From: Desulfobacterales bacterium
Lineage (GTDB): Bacteria > Desulfobacterota > Desulfobacteria > Desulfobacterales > SKZT01
Direction: 5' to 3'
Assembly (NCBI GenBank): GCA_018399715.1
Contig: JAGYNR010000010.1
Span: 1 to 39,944 of the forward strand
DNA: 39,944 nucleotides
Shown here piece after piece: positions 23,980 to 31,344 of the stretch. The notes under the pieces were generated by a model. That model was not told the DNA's origin, searched no databases, and saw only the letters and a list, made by a program, of their open reading frames with translations. The translations under genes and the position numbers were made by a program. How positions within the stretch are numbered: the stretch's first letter is position 1; each line of letters starts with the position of its first letter.

Positions 23980-24648
23980 TTAAAAAATCTTTCGAAATTG
24001 TCTGCCGGCAATTTTTGGATCAGAGCCACTGGTGTTTACGGCATTAATAAAATATTTTACTTTCTCAATATCTTTTCGTCCCCGGGATTTTTCAACACCG
24101 GAACTGACATCTACTGCATCCGGACACCCCTCATCAATGGCTTTACCAACATTGTCTGTGTCCAGCCCACCGGCCAGAATCATGGGATAGGATTTTCCAA
24201 ATTCTGAAACCTGGGCATAATTCCATGCCATGGCATTTCCACCCGGGAGTTTTCCTTTTCCGCATTCAACCAGAAAAGCGGTGGCCGGATAATTGGCTGC
24301 CTCAGTTATACAGGGTTTTTTACCGGAAAAAAGGCTTTTGATGACCAAAAGCCCCTCTTTCAAGAGATTTTCATTTAGGGAAGAAGGTTCCTTTCCATGA
24401 AGCTGCACTGATGTCAGTCCGCAGAAATTCACTTTTTCCATTATTACCTCAAAGGGTTCATCAACAAAAACACCCACTTTTTGAACGGAACGTGGCAGCG
24501 CCTCACAAATTTTCCGGGCTTTGGAATCGGTAACAAATCTGGGGCTTTTTGGGAAAAACACAAGCCCGATGGCATCTGCTCCCAGTTCTGCACATTTTAT
24601 CGCCTCATCCACCCGGGTTAGTCCGCATATTTTTATCTGGGGATACAT
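23980..24648 (-). CDS. trpF: Phosphoribosylanthranilate isomerase
   Basis: 222 aa, TIM barrel of normal TrpF length. It isomerises phosphoribosylanthranilate to CdRP in tryptophan synthesis. QIKICGLTR (about 4-12) holds the catalytic Cys8, GLVFFPKSPRFV follows, and the C-terminal part has ILAGGLDTDNVGKAI and AVDVSSGVEKSRGRKD with the catalytic Asp. It is the last trp gene of the operon: trpB and trpA are not downstream, so tryptophan synthase must be encoded elsewhere. Confidence 0.95.
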   Translation of the reverse strand: MYPQIKICGLTRVDEAIKCAELGADAIGLVFFPKSPRFVTDSKARKICEALPRSVQKVGVFVDEPFEVIMEKVNFCGLTSVQLHGKEPSSLNENLLKEGLLVIKSLFSGKKPCITEAANYPATAFLVECGKGKLPGGNAMAWNYAQVSEFGKSYPMILAGGLDTDNVGKAIDEGCPDAVDVSSGVEKSRGRKDIEKVKYFINAVNTSGSDPKIAGRQFRKIF

Positions 24649-24667
24649 TTTTTGATTTCTCCCTTTT

Positions 24668-25468
24668 TTAAATTTGTCCGCATGACAATAACTGCCGAAG
24701 AAAATCCTTGGGAGACGTTGCCCGGACGATACTCTCTCCGATTAAAAAGTTGTAAATTCCAAATTTCAGGTTTTTTTCTATGTCTTCCGGCCGGCTGATG
24801 CCGCTGGCAGCTACGGGCACCTGGTCAGAATGCAATAAAGAGGTCAGGTGCATGGCAATGTTGATATCGGTTTCAAACGTTTTTAAATTGCGATTATTGA
24901 TTCCGATCAACTTCGCACCTGAATTTGTCGCTATTTCCAGATCTGCCTCCGAATGAATTTCCACCAGAGTATCAAACTTCAATTCTTTGCATATATGCGT
25001 AAATTCGTTTAGTTGCTCTTTTGAAAGGCAACGGGCAATCAACAATATTGCATCTGCTCCAATAACAGCCGATTCATAGATTTGATATTCAGAAATAATA
25101 AAATCTTTCCGAAGCACCGGGAGACCGGATGCACTTCGTGCCCGTTTCAAATCATCAAGGGTTCCCATAAAAAAGGTAGCATCCGTTAAAACAGAAATTG
25201 CCGTCGCTCCCCCCTGTTCATAGGCCGCTGCATAAAGCGCCGGATCAAGTTCAGGCCTGATAGGCCCCTTTGAAGGCGAGGCTCTTTTTATTTCTGCAAT
25301 AATATTGATGCCATGGGGGCCTTTGTTTTTGAGTGTTTCGAAAAAAGGCCGACGGTTTTCAATTTCAGCAGCTTCTCTTCGAAGGGTGTTTTCCGGAATG
25401 TTTCTTTTGGCCGTTTCAACTTCTTGTTTTTTACGAGTTATAATGTTTGACAGGAAATCTTCTCTCAT
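24668..25468 (-). CDS. trpC: Indole-3-glycerol phosphate synthase
   Basis: 266 aa from the ATG at 25468, which has GGTGG just upstream; an ATG at 25489 would add seven residues and cannot be excluded. The TIM barrel converts CdRP to indole-3-glycerol phosphate. Motifs: IIAEIKRASPSKGPI with the catalytic Lys and substrate contacts, PVLRKDFIISEYQIYES, GINNRNLKTFETD and AASGISRPEDI. It is separate from trpF, unlike the E. coli fusion. Spacing to trpF is 19 bases. Confidence 0.94.
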   Translation of the reverse strand: MREDFLSNIITRKKQEVETAKRNIPENTLRREAAEIENRRPFFETLKNKGPHGINIIAEIKRASPSKGPIRPELDPALYAAAYEQGGATAISVLTDATFFMGTLDDLKRARSASGLPVLRKDFIISEYQIYESAVIGADAILLIARCLSKEQLNEFTHICKELKFDTLVEIHSEADLEIATNSGAKLIGINNRNLKTFETDINIAMHLTSLLHSDQVPVAASGISRPEDIEKNLKFGIYNFLIGESIVRATSPKDFLRQLLSCGQI

Positions 25469-25499
25469 CAATCCACCGGTTTTTTCCATACCCCAAAAA

Positions 25500-26516
25500 T
25501 TATCCGTTTTCCTGGGTAAATTGAATCAAAGACATCAGTTTTTCTTTCGCCTTGCCGTCGTCGATGCTCTGTTCAGCGATTTTTATCCCCTCTTTGAAAT
25601 CTCTGGCCTTACCGGCTGCTACCAGTGCCGCCGCAGCGTTAATTAACACCACATTTCTTCGGGATCCTTTTTCACCATCTAAAATTTTACTGGTGATAAG
25701 GGCATTTTCCGAGGGTGAACCACCCATCATATCTTCAGGGTCAGCCAAATCACCGAAAAATGTTTCCGGATGAATATCATAGGTTTTAATCATGTCATCT
25801 TTGAGTTCCGAGATTCTGGTGGGACCGCAAACTGAAATTTCATCAAGCCCCTCATGGCCGTAAACGACAAATGCATACCTTGACCTGAGAATCCGAAGGA
25901 CCTGAGCAAACATCTCTGTCAGTTCAGGCGCATACACGCCCAAAACATGGCAGTTTGCTCCCGCCGGATTGGTTAAGGGCCCCAGCATATTAAAAATACT
26001 CCGGATACCCACTTCTTTTCTGGGTTTGGCCGCATATTTCATTGCCCCATGATAAATCGGTGCAAACAGAAAACCAATACCAATCTCCTCCACAGCCTCC
26101 TCAACGACTTCCGGATCGATATCCAGCTTCATCCCCAAAGCCTCCAAAACGTCTGCACTACCACACTGGCTGGATATGGAGCGGTTTCCATGCTTGGCCA
26201 CTGTGACATCCGCACCGGCCACTACAAATGCGGTAGTCGTTGAAATATTAAACGTGTTGACCGCATCTCCGCCGGTGCCAACAGTATCGACAACAATCGG
26301 GGAGGATATCTGAATGCGAAGCGCCTTTCGGCGCATGGCCCGGGCCGCTCCGGCCAATTCCTCGAACGTTTCACCCTTAGTCGCCAAAGCAGCCATCATG
26401 GCACCGATTTGTGCGTCAGTCAGAGCCCCTGAAAAAATCAATCCAATCATTTCAGACATTTCCGCTTCGGTCAAATCAATTCTTTGAACAATTTTATTCA
26501 GCTTTTCACGAAACAT
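25500..26516 (-). CDS. trpD: Anthranilate phosphoribosyltransferase
   Basis: 338 aa, standard length. It joins anthranilate to PRPP. The glycine-rich PRPP motif VDTVGTGGDAVNTFNIST covers about 76-93; AKHGNRSISSQCGSADVLEALG (107-128) and the Mg-binding DE region complete the class. A strong AAAGGAGG precedes the ATG. It is not fused to trpG. Confidence 0.96.
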   Translation of the reverse strand: MFREKLNKIVQRIDLTEAEMSEMIGLIFSGALTDAQIGAMMAALATKGETFEELAGAARAMRRKALRIQISSPIVVDTVGTGGDAVNTFNISTTTAFVVAGADVTVAKHGNRSISSQCGSADVLEALGMKLDIDPEVVEEAVEEIGIGFLFAPIYHGAMKYAAKPRKEVGIRSIFNMLGPLTNPAGANCHVLGVYAPELTEMFAQVLRILRSRYAFVVYGHEGLDEISVCGPTRISELKDDMIKTYDIHPETFFGDLADPEDMMGGSPSENALITSKILDGEKGSRRNVVLINAAAALVAAGKARDFKEGIKIAEQSIDDGKAKEKLMSLIQFTQENG

Positions 26517-26543
26517 GGATGGGTTCCTCCTTTTTCAACTTCT

Positions 26544-27116
26544 TTACGTGTGAGTCATTTTGAGAAAATTTCTCAATAGTCGCTTTCCAATTGGGGTCAT
26601 AATTGACTCTGGATGAAACTGAATTCCTTCAGTTAAATGGTCCCGATGACGAAGTCCCATAATTTCACCGTCCTCTGACTCGGCTGTAATTTGAAGGCAG
26701 TCAGGGAATTTTTCTTTAGAGACGACGAGTGAGTGGTAACGCATGGCTTGAAACGGCTTATGGATACCCTTGTAGATAGATTTACCGTCAGCGGTAACAG
26801 TCGATATCTTTCCGTGCATCAATTGTCTTGCAGAAATTATGTTTCCACCGAAAGCATACCCGATGGACTGATGGCCCAGACAAACGCCGAGAATAGGAAT
26901 TCTGCCGGAAAATTGCCGGACTATTTCTACGGATATGCCGGCTTTTTCAGGTCTTCCGGGCCCGGGGGAAATAACAATTCCGGTAAATTCCCGGGAGTGT
27001 AGTTCAGAAATAGCGACGTCATCGTTTCGGATGACGTTTATATCTGCTCCCAGTTGTCCCAAATACTGAACAAGATTGTAGGTAAAGGAATCGTAATTAT
27101 CAATCATTAATATCAT
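26544..27116 (-). CDS. trpG: Anthranilate synthase glutamine amidotransferase subunit
   Basis: 190 aa from the ATG at 27116, which overlaps the trpE stop as ATGA and has GAGGAGG upstream; the longer reading from 27137 is rejected. Class I GATase: oxyanion region SPGPGRP (50-56), nucleophile Cys79 in ILGVCLGHQSIGYAFGG, and the His-Glu pair in QFHPESIMTPIG. It supplies ammonia from glutamine to TrpE. The overlap implies translational coupling and balanced synthesis of the two subunits. Confidence 0.96.
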   Translation of the reverse strand: MILMIDNYDSFTYNLVQYLGQLGADINVIRNDDVAISELHSREFTGIVISPGPGRPEKAGISVEIVRQFSGRIPILGVCLGHQSIGYAFGGNIISARQLMHGKISTVTADGKSIYKGIHKPFQAMRYHSLVVSKEKFPDCLQITAESEDGEIMGLRHRDHLTEGIQFHPESIMTPIGKRLLRNFLKMTHT

Positions 27117-28615
27117 TTCCCGGCCTCCTCGTAGCATCGGCCCTGTTCAATCAGCTTCAATGCCTTTTGGATGGACATGGCCTTGTTAACCGTTTCGACA
27201 CGCTCCCGCTCGGGATCGGAATCGGCAACAATTCCGGCTCCCGCCCGAACCGTCAGGATCCCATCTTCTACACAGGCGGTTCGGATTGTAATGGCCAGAT
27301 CCATATTTCCGCTGAAGGATATATAACCGACTGCCCCGCCATAAGGTCCCCGGGGAGTGTTCTCCATCTCGTGGATGATTTCCATTGCCCTGATTTTAGG
27401 AGCACCTGACAAGGTACCCGCTGGAAAAGTTGCAGCCAGCAAATCCCAGGCATCGCAGTCACGCTTGAGGTCGCAGGAGATGTTGGACACTAGATGCATT
27501 ACATGAGAGTATCGTTCTACAATCATCAAATCAGTTACCTGAACAGAACCTGTCTCAGCAACACGGCCCAGATCATTTCTACCGAGATCTACCAGCATTA
27601 CGTGTTCCGCCCGTTCCTTTTCATCGTTGAGCAGTTCATTGGCCAAAGCCCTGTCCTCCTGTTCGGATTCCCCCCGCGGGCGTGTCCCGGCAATGGGGCG
27701 AAGGGTTGCCGCCCTGTTTTCCAGACGTACCATGGTTTCAGGTGATGACCCCACCAGGGCCATGTCATCTAAGTGAAGAAAGTAAAGATATGGCGATGGA
27801 TTGATAAACCGTTGCGCCCGGTACAGATTCCACAGATCAGGTGCTTTATCACACACAAAGGGCTGAGAGATAACCGATTGAATAATATCCCCGGCGACAA
27901 TATATTGTTTTACGTTTTTGACCATCTTCTTAAATGTTTCATTTGAAACCGATGATGTCAGTTCAAAAGAATTCGCTATTCCCGGGGATATATCTCCCGA
28001 AAGCGGCATTGACATAAGGTCAAGCAGTTGATGCAGCCGGTTTAAAGCGGTTGTATATGGGTCGGACAGGGTTGATCCATCATCGGTAAAGGTTATCACA
28101 ATAGCTGTCAGGGTATGGCGAATATTATCGAAAATAATCAGTTCATCAGGAATAATGAAATGAGCCAGGGGTTTATCTGCCGGCCAGCAATGAGGAATCC
28201 TCTCGAAAAAGGACACCATCTCATATGTCAGATAGCCCACCAGTCCTCCCCAGAACCTGGGTAGTTCCGGAAGCTGGGCAGGTTGGTAATGGTTCATAAA
28301 CGATCTGAGAACGCCCAGCGGATTGCCATTGTGCAATATTTCCCGTTCGAATCCGTTTTCGGAAATTTTCACAGTCTTCCGGAAAATGCGCAGATGAGTT
28401 CTTGCCGATGCTCCAAGAAAACTGTAGCGACCCCATCGCTCGCCGCCCTCGACACTTTCGAACAAAAATACCGACTTTTGACGATTCTGCACCTTTTTTA
28501 AAAGACTTACCGGCGTTTCCGTGTCGGCAAGAATTTCAACACCGACCGGAATAACATTTTTTTCCCGGGTCAACTGTAAATACTTGCTTCTTCCGGGAAA
28601 CTGCTTGATTTTCAT
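27113..28615 (-). CDS. trpE: Anthranilate synthase component I
   Basis: 500 aa. It forms anthranilate from chorismate with ammonia from TrpG. The N-terminal domain has FLFESVEGGERWGRYSFLG, the region where tryptophan feedback binding occurs in the family. The chorismate domain shows PSPYLYFLHLDDMALVGSSPE, RPIAGTRPRG, the metal motif DLGRNDLGRVA, FPAGTLSGAPKIRAMEII and GPYGGAVGY. AAAGGACG precedes the ATG. It is the first structural gene of the trp operon, preceded by a complete attenuator. Confidence 0.96.
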   Translation of the reverse strand: MKIKQFPGRSKYLQLTREKNVIPVGVEILADTETPVSLLKKVQNRQKSVFLFESVEGGERWGRYSFLGASARTHLRIFRKTVKISENGFEREILHNGNPLGVLRSFMNHYQPAQLPELPRFWGGLVGYLTYEMVSFFERIPHCWPADKPLAHFIIPDELIIFDNIRHTLTAIVITFTDDGSTLSDPYTTALNRLHQLLDLMSMPLSGDISPGIANSFELTSSVSNETFKKMVKNVKQYIVAGDIIQSVISQPFVCDKAPDLWNLYRAQRFINPSPYLYFLHLDDMALVGSSPETMVRLENRAATLRPIAGTRPRGESEQEDRALANELLNDEKERAEHVMLVDLGRNDLGRVAETGSVQVTDLMIVERYSHVMHLVSNISCDLKRDCDAWDLLAATFPAGTLSGAPKIRAMEIIHEMENTPRGPYGGAVGYISFSGNMDLAITIRTACVEDGILTVRAGAGIVADSDPERERVETVNKAMSIQKALKLIEQGRCYEEAGK

Positions 28616-28638
28616 TTAAACGTCCTTTCTCAACAATA

Positions 28639-28664
28639 AAGGCCGCGGAAATCTCCACGGCCTT
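28639..28664 (-). promoter_or_regulatory. Second hairpin in the trpE leader
   Basis: On the minus strand AAGGCCGTGG and CCGCGGCCTT form ten pairs (one G-U) around AGATTT, starting directly after the U-tract of the attenuator terminator and ending about 20 bases before the trpE start. Its 5' arm resembles the 5' arm of the terminator (GACCGTGGG), so CCCACGGTC could pair with either. It may stabilise the 5' end of processed mRNA or add a second decision; unknown. Confidence 0.5.
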
Positions 28665-28701
28665 AAAAAAAAAGACCGTGGGTTGGGCGCCCACGGTCTT
28701 T
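28665..28701 (-). terminator. trp attenuator terminator (3:4 hairpin)
   Basis: On the minus strand AAAGACCGTGGG pairs with CCCACGGTCTTT, 12 uninterrupted pairs around CGCCCAA, followed directly by further T residues. This is a textbook intrinsic terminator about 50 bases before trpE. Its 5' arm (CCGTGGGC, 28696-28689) can instead pair with GCCAACGG (28742-28735), the antiterminator. Confidence 0.88.
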
Positions 28702-28724
28702 ATTTGTTTTGGCAACTATTTCAG

Positions 28725-28799
28725 TTAGTTTGTTCCGTTGGCAAACCCAAATATTTGAATTTGCCACCACCAGTTATTCTGGATTTTAATGTTTATCAT
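28725..28799 (-). CDS. trpL: trp operon leader peptide (Trp-Trp-Trp)
   Basis: 24 codons. The peptide runs MINIKIQNN, then three consecutive Trp codons (TGG at 28772-28764), then QIQIFGFANGTN and a TAA stop. It lies between a good promoter and the terminator, where a ribosome-stalling leader is expected. The third Trp codon is part of arm 1 (TGGCAAA, 28766-28760), which pairs with arm 2 (TTTGCCA, 28745-28739). Stalling at the Trp codons would free arm 2 to form the antiterminator. The Shine-Dalgarno is weak, which is the main reservation. Confidence 0.82.
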   Translation of the reverse strand: MINIKIQNNWWWQIQIFGFANGTN

Positions 28800-28846
28800 A
28801 TTCAAAAAACCGACTAATTTTCTTCTTTGTTGATTAGGCTAAAAAC

Positions 28847-28875
28847 TTTTTATCAATTCCGGATTTACTTGTCAA
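28847..28875 (-). promoter_or_regulatory. trp operon promoter
   Basis: On the minus strand TTGACA (28875-28870), 17-base spacer, TAAAAA (28852-28847). The -35 is perfect and the -10 matches four of six. The start would be about 40 bases before the leader peptide. Confidence 0.6.
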
Positions 28876-29107
28876 GCTTTTTATCAGGACAACAGCAATT
28901 CTAATTGTGGCCACTGCTTCGCAGCCAATTTTCAGAACTATCTTTTGTTTTCTCAAAAGTATCCTTTGCAGGGTTTAAAATGCACGCTACCGGGTTTGTT
29001 GATAGTGCCGTTTACTCATCTTTGTAGAAAATATTGACAAATGAAAGCATATCAGTGATAGTTTTTGTTAATTTTAATATTATTCCATGGGAACAAAACG
29101 GAAACCG
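28876..29107. other. Intergenic region between the divergent trp promoter and the hydrolase gene
   Basis: No gene, repeat copy or clear hairpin seen. AT-rich sequence; presumably holds the promoter of the rightward hydrolase gene, which I could not place with confidence. Confidence 0.4.
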
Positions 29108-29920
29108 ATGAAAATTGTCACTGTCATTTTGGCGTTGTATTCTATTTATTGCGGGATATTGTTTTTTTTTCAGCGTCACATTGTTTTTCCTGCTGGTCAT
29201 GCTGGTCCGGTAAAAGAAAAATCGGAAAACTTATCCGGACTTCAGAAATTTAAGATTGATGGTCCCTCCTGGAAAGTAGAGGCTTGGTTTTTGCCCGCTG
29301 AAAAAGATTTTCGGGATAAATATCCGGTTGCCATATTTGCCCATGGCAATGCAGAATTAATCGATGACTGGCCAAAAGCTTTACAGCCCTTTACGAAAAT
29401 GGGAATATCGGTGTTGCTGGTGGAATATCCGGGCTATGGCAGATCTGTCGGAAAATCGTCTCCAGAAACAATTACAGATGTTTTTATTAAAGCTTACGAC
29501 TTACTGGTTGAACGCAACGATATTGATTCTGATCGTATTTTTTACATTGGTCGTTCTATCGGAGGCGGGGTCGTTTGTTCTCTTGCCCGGGAAAGAGAAC
29601 CGTCGGCATTGGTGCTAATGTCTACTTTTACCAGTCTTAAGGTAATGGCCCGAAAATTTTTGGCGCCGGGTTTCCTGTTGCGGTATCATTTTGAAAATAT
29701 AGAAGTCGTGCAGTCATTTGAAAAACCGGTGTTGGTTATTCACGGAAATAACGACGATGTTGTTCCCTGTGATCATGGCGTTGCCCTGGCGCAAGCAGCA
29801 CCTTGCGGCCGCTTGATCACTTATGATGCCGGTCATAACGATTGCCCGCCCGATTGGAATGTTTTTTACCGGGACATGGAAGTCTTTCTGAAAGAATCCG
29901 GTATATTGATAAAGAAATAG
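29108..29920 (+). CDS. Membrane-anchored alpha/beta hydrolase
   Basis: 270 aa from the ATG at 29108; an ATG at 29087 adds seven basic residues but lacks a Shine-Dalgarno. A single hydrophobic helix (KIVTVILALYSIYCGILFFF) anchors the N-terminus. The hydrolase fold has AIFAHGNAELIDDW (oxyanion region), VEYPGYGRS, the nucleophile elbow GRSIGGG, HGNNDDVVP with the acid, and DAGHND with the His. This pattern is like the ABHD13/BEM46-type serine hydrolases. The substrate is unknown. The dihydrouridine synthase gene follows 48 bases later. Confidence 0.88.
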   Translation: MKIVTVILALYSIYCGILFFFQRHIVFPAGHAGPVKEKSENLSGLQKFKIDGPSWKVEAWFLPAEKDFRDKYPVAIFAHGNAELIDDWPKALQPFTKMGISVLLVEYPGYGRSVGKSSPETITDVFIKAYDLLVERNDIDSDRIFYIGRSIGGGVVCSLAREREPSALVLMSTFTSLKVMARKFLAPGFLLRYHFENIEVVQSFEKPVLVIHGNNDDVVPCDHGVALAQAAPCGRLITYDAGHNDCPPDWNVFYRDMEVFLKESGILIKK

Positions 29921-29968
29921 ATACCGATTGGTTGCTGTTTTTTCTGACTACGATTCAGGCAAAAATCG

Positions 29969-31003
29969 ATGGATACCCATATAAATCAAAGCCTTTTTGA
30001 TCTGGTCAACCAGCCGTTGCCTATCGGTGATAAGGTTATCACCAAGCGGTTGGTTCTGGCTCCCATGACAATTCTGGGTAATATTGCATTCAGGGAACTG
30101 CTTTCGCATTACGGCGGGTATGGACTGCTTTTTTCAGAAATGTGCAGCGCAAAACAGCTTCCCAATGAAAACCCTATACATTCCGGCTATTTCCGGTGGC
30201 GGGAGGAGGAGCGTGAACACCTGATTTTCCAGATTTTCGGTTCAAATCCTTCAGAGATGGCAAACGCTGCCAAGCGTTTGGAATCCGAGGGTTTTTTTGG
30301 TGTAGATATTAATTTTGGATGTTCTGTGGCGTCAATTTGCCAAAAAAAATGTGGTGCCGCATTGCTAAAAACCCCTGAACTGGCTGTCAAAATTGTTAAG
30401 GCGGTCAGAAAATCAGTAGCCATTCCGGTTTTTGTCAAATTCAGAACAGGTTGGAAAGATGATCCTAATATTCCGGTAGATTTGGCAAAACGATTTGAAG
30501 ATGCCGGGGCTGATGCCTTAACATTTCACCCAAGAGTTTCTCCGGATCGTCGTACCCGTCGTCCCCGGTGGGAATATATCGCTATGGTAAAAAATGCCGT
30601 AAATATTCCGGTTTTTGGAAATGGAAATGTATTTGATGCTTCCGGCTGTTTGAAAATGATCAACGATACCGGATGTGACGGCATTGCTGTTGGTCGGATG
30701 GCAATTGCACAACCGTGGTGCTTTGCCCAGTGGTCCCAGGGATTTCAGCCGGATATTAAAACTTTCCAGGAAGCGGCAATTCTGTTAAGCAGGTTGATGG
30801 AAAAGCATTATAGTGCATCCATGGGCCTCAGGCGATATAAAAAATTTGCAGCCTACTTTAGTAGTAATTTTCAATTTGGTCACACGCTTTTCAATCGAAT
30901 AAATAAAACCGACAGCATGAAGGAGATACGGAAAATAGTGAATAATTTTTTTCGCTTGCCTCCAAGATTATTCTTATGTCCCAACCTGAATTTTCTAATT
31001 TGA
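29969..31003 (+). CDS. tRNA-dihydrouridine synthase
   Basis: 344 aa, an FMN-dependent TIM barrel that reduces uridines in tRNA D-loops. LVLAPMTILGNIAFRELL resembles the opening LAPM...D..FR motif, FQIFGSNPSEMANAA the Q.G..p..m..aA segment, and VDINFGCSVASICQKKCGAALL contains the catalytic Cys, with Ser in place of the usual Pro after GC. VKFRTGWKD, LTFHPR, VFGNGNVFD and AVGRMAIAQPW complete the FMN site. Which uridine is modified (DusA/B/C class) cannot be decided; it looks closest to the DusB-like group. The last 20 residues are unusually hydrophobic for the family. Confidence 0.92.
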   Translation: MDTHINQSLFDLVNQPLPIGDKVITKRLVLAPMTILGNIAFRELLSHYGGYGLLFSEMCSAKQLPNENPIHSGYFRWREEEREHLIFQIFGSNPSEMANAAKRLESEGFFGVDINFGCSVASICQKKCGAALLKTPELAVKIVKAVRKSVAIPVFVKFRTGWKDDPNIPVDLAKRFEDAGADALTFHPRVSPDRRTRRPRWEYIAMVKNAVNIPVFGNGNVFDASGCLKMINDTGCDGIAVGRMAIAQPWCFAQWSQGFQPDIKTFQEAAILLSRLMEKHYSASMGLRRYKKFAAYFSSNFQFGHTLFNRINKTDSMKEIRKIVNNFFRLPPRLFLCPNLNFLI

Positions 31004-31180
31004 TGATACCTTTAATTTTTCAGAACAATAATGTTCATTATCAAGAAATCAGGCAGGGGGCATTGAAATTTTAACAAGGCCCAAATTAAAATTGCTGTAC
31101 GGTTGCAACCTGGGTATAAATAGTGTACAAAAACAAAATTACAAGAAATCATTGATACCGATGTAAGGTTGCCAGATATG
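31004..31180. other. Intergenic sequence after the dus gene
   Basis: No gene. One perfect ten-base palindrome GGTTGCAACC at 31101-31110; no terminator-like hairpin with a T-tract was found. Confidence 0.4.
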
Positions 31181-31325
31181 TAGTGTCTGAACGAAAACTG
31201 TCTTTTTCGCCAATATCTGTGTCAGACTCAAATTTTAATCCTCGAAATACTCTATGTATGTCTGTGGTTAAAATTTTCGTCTTCCTTGATCTTAACGAAA
31301 AATCCTGGTTTTCGTTCGGGCACTA
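31181..31325 (+). repeat. MITE-like repeat element, copy 5 (full)
   Basis: 145 bp, from TAGTGTCTGAACGAAAACTG to GTTTTCGTTCGGGCACTA. By eye it differs from copy 1 at only about six positions. Same orientation as the others, but here it lies between two convergent genes, 20 bases beyond the tgpA-like stop codon. Confidence 0.88.
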
Positions 31326-31344
31326 AATAGCAGTTTTGATTGGT

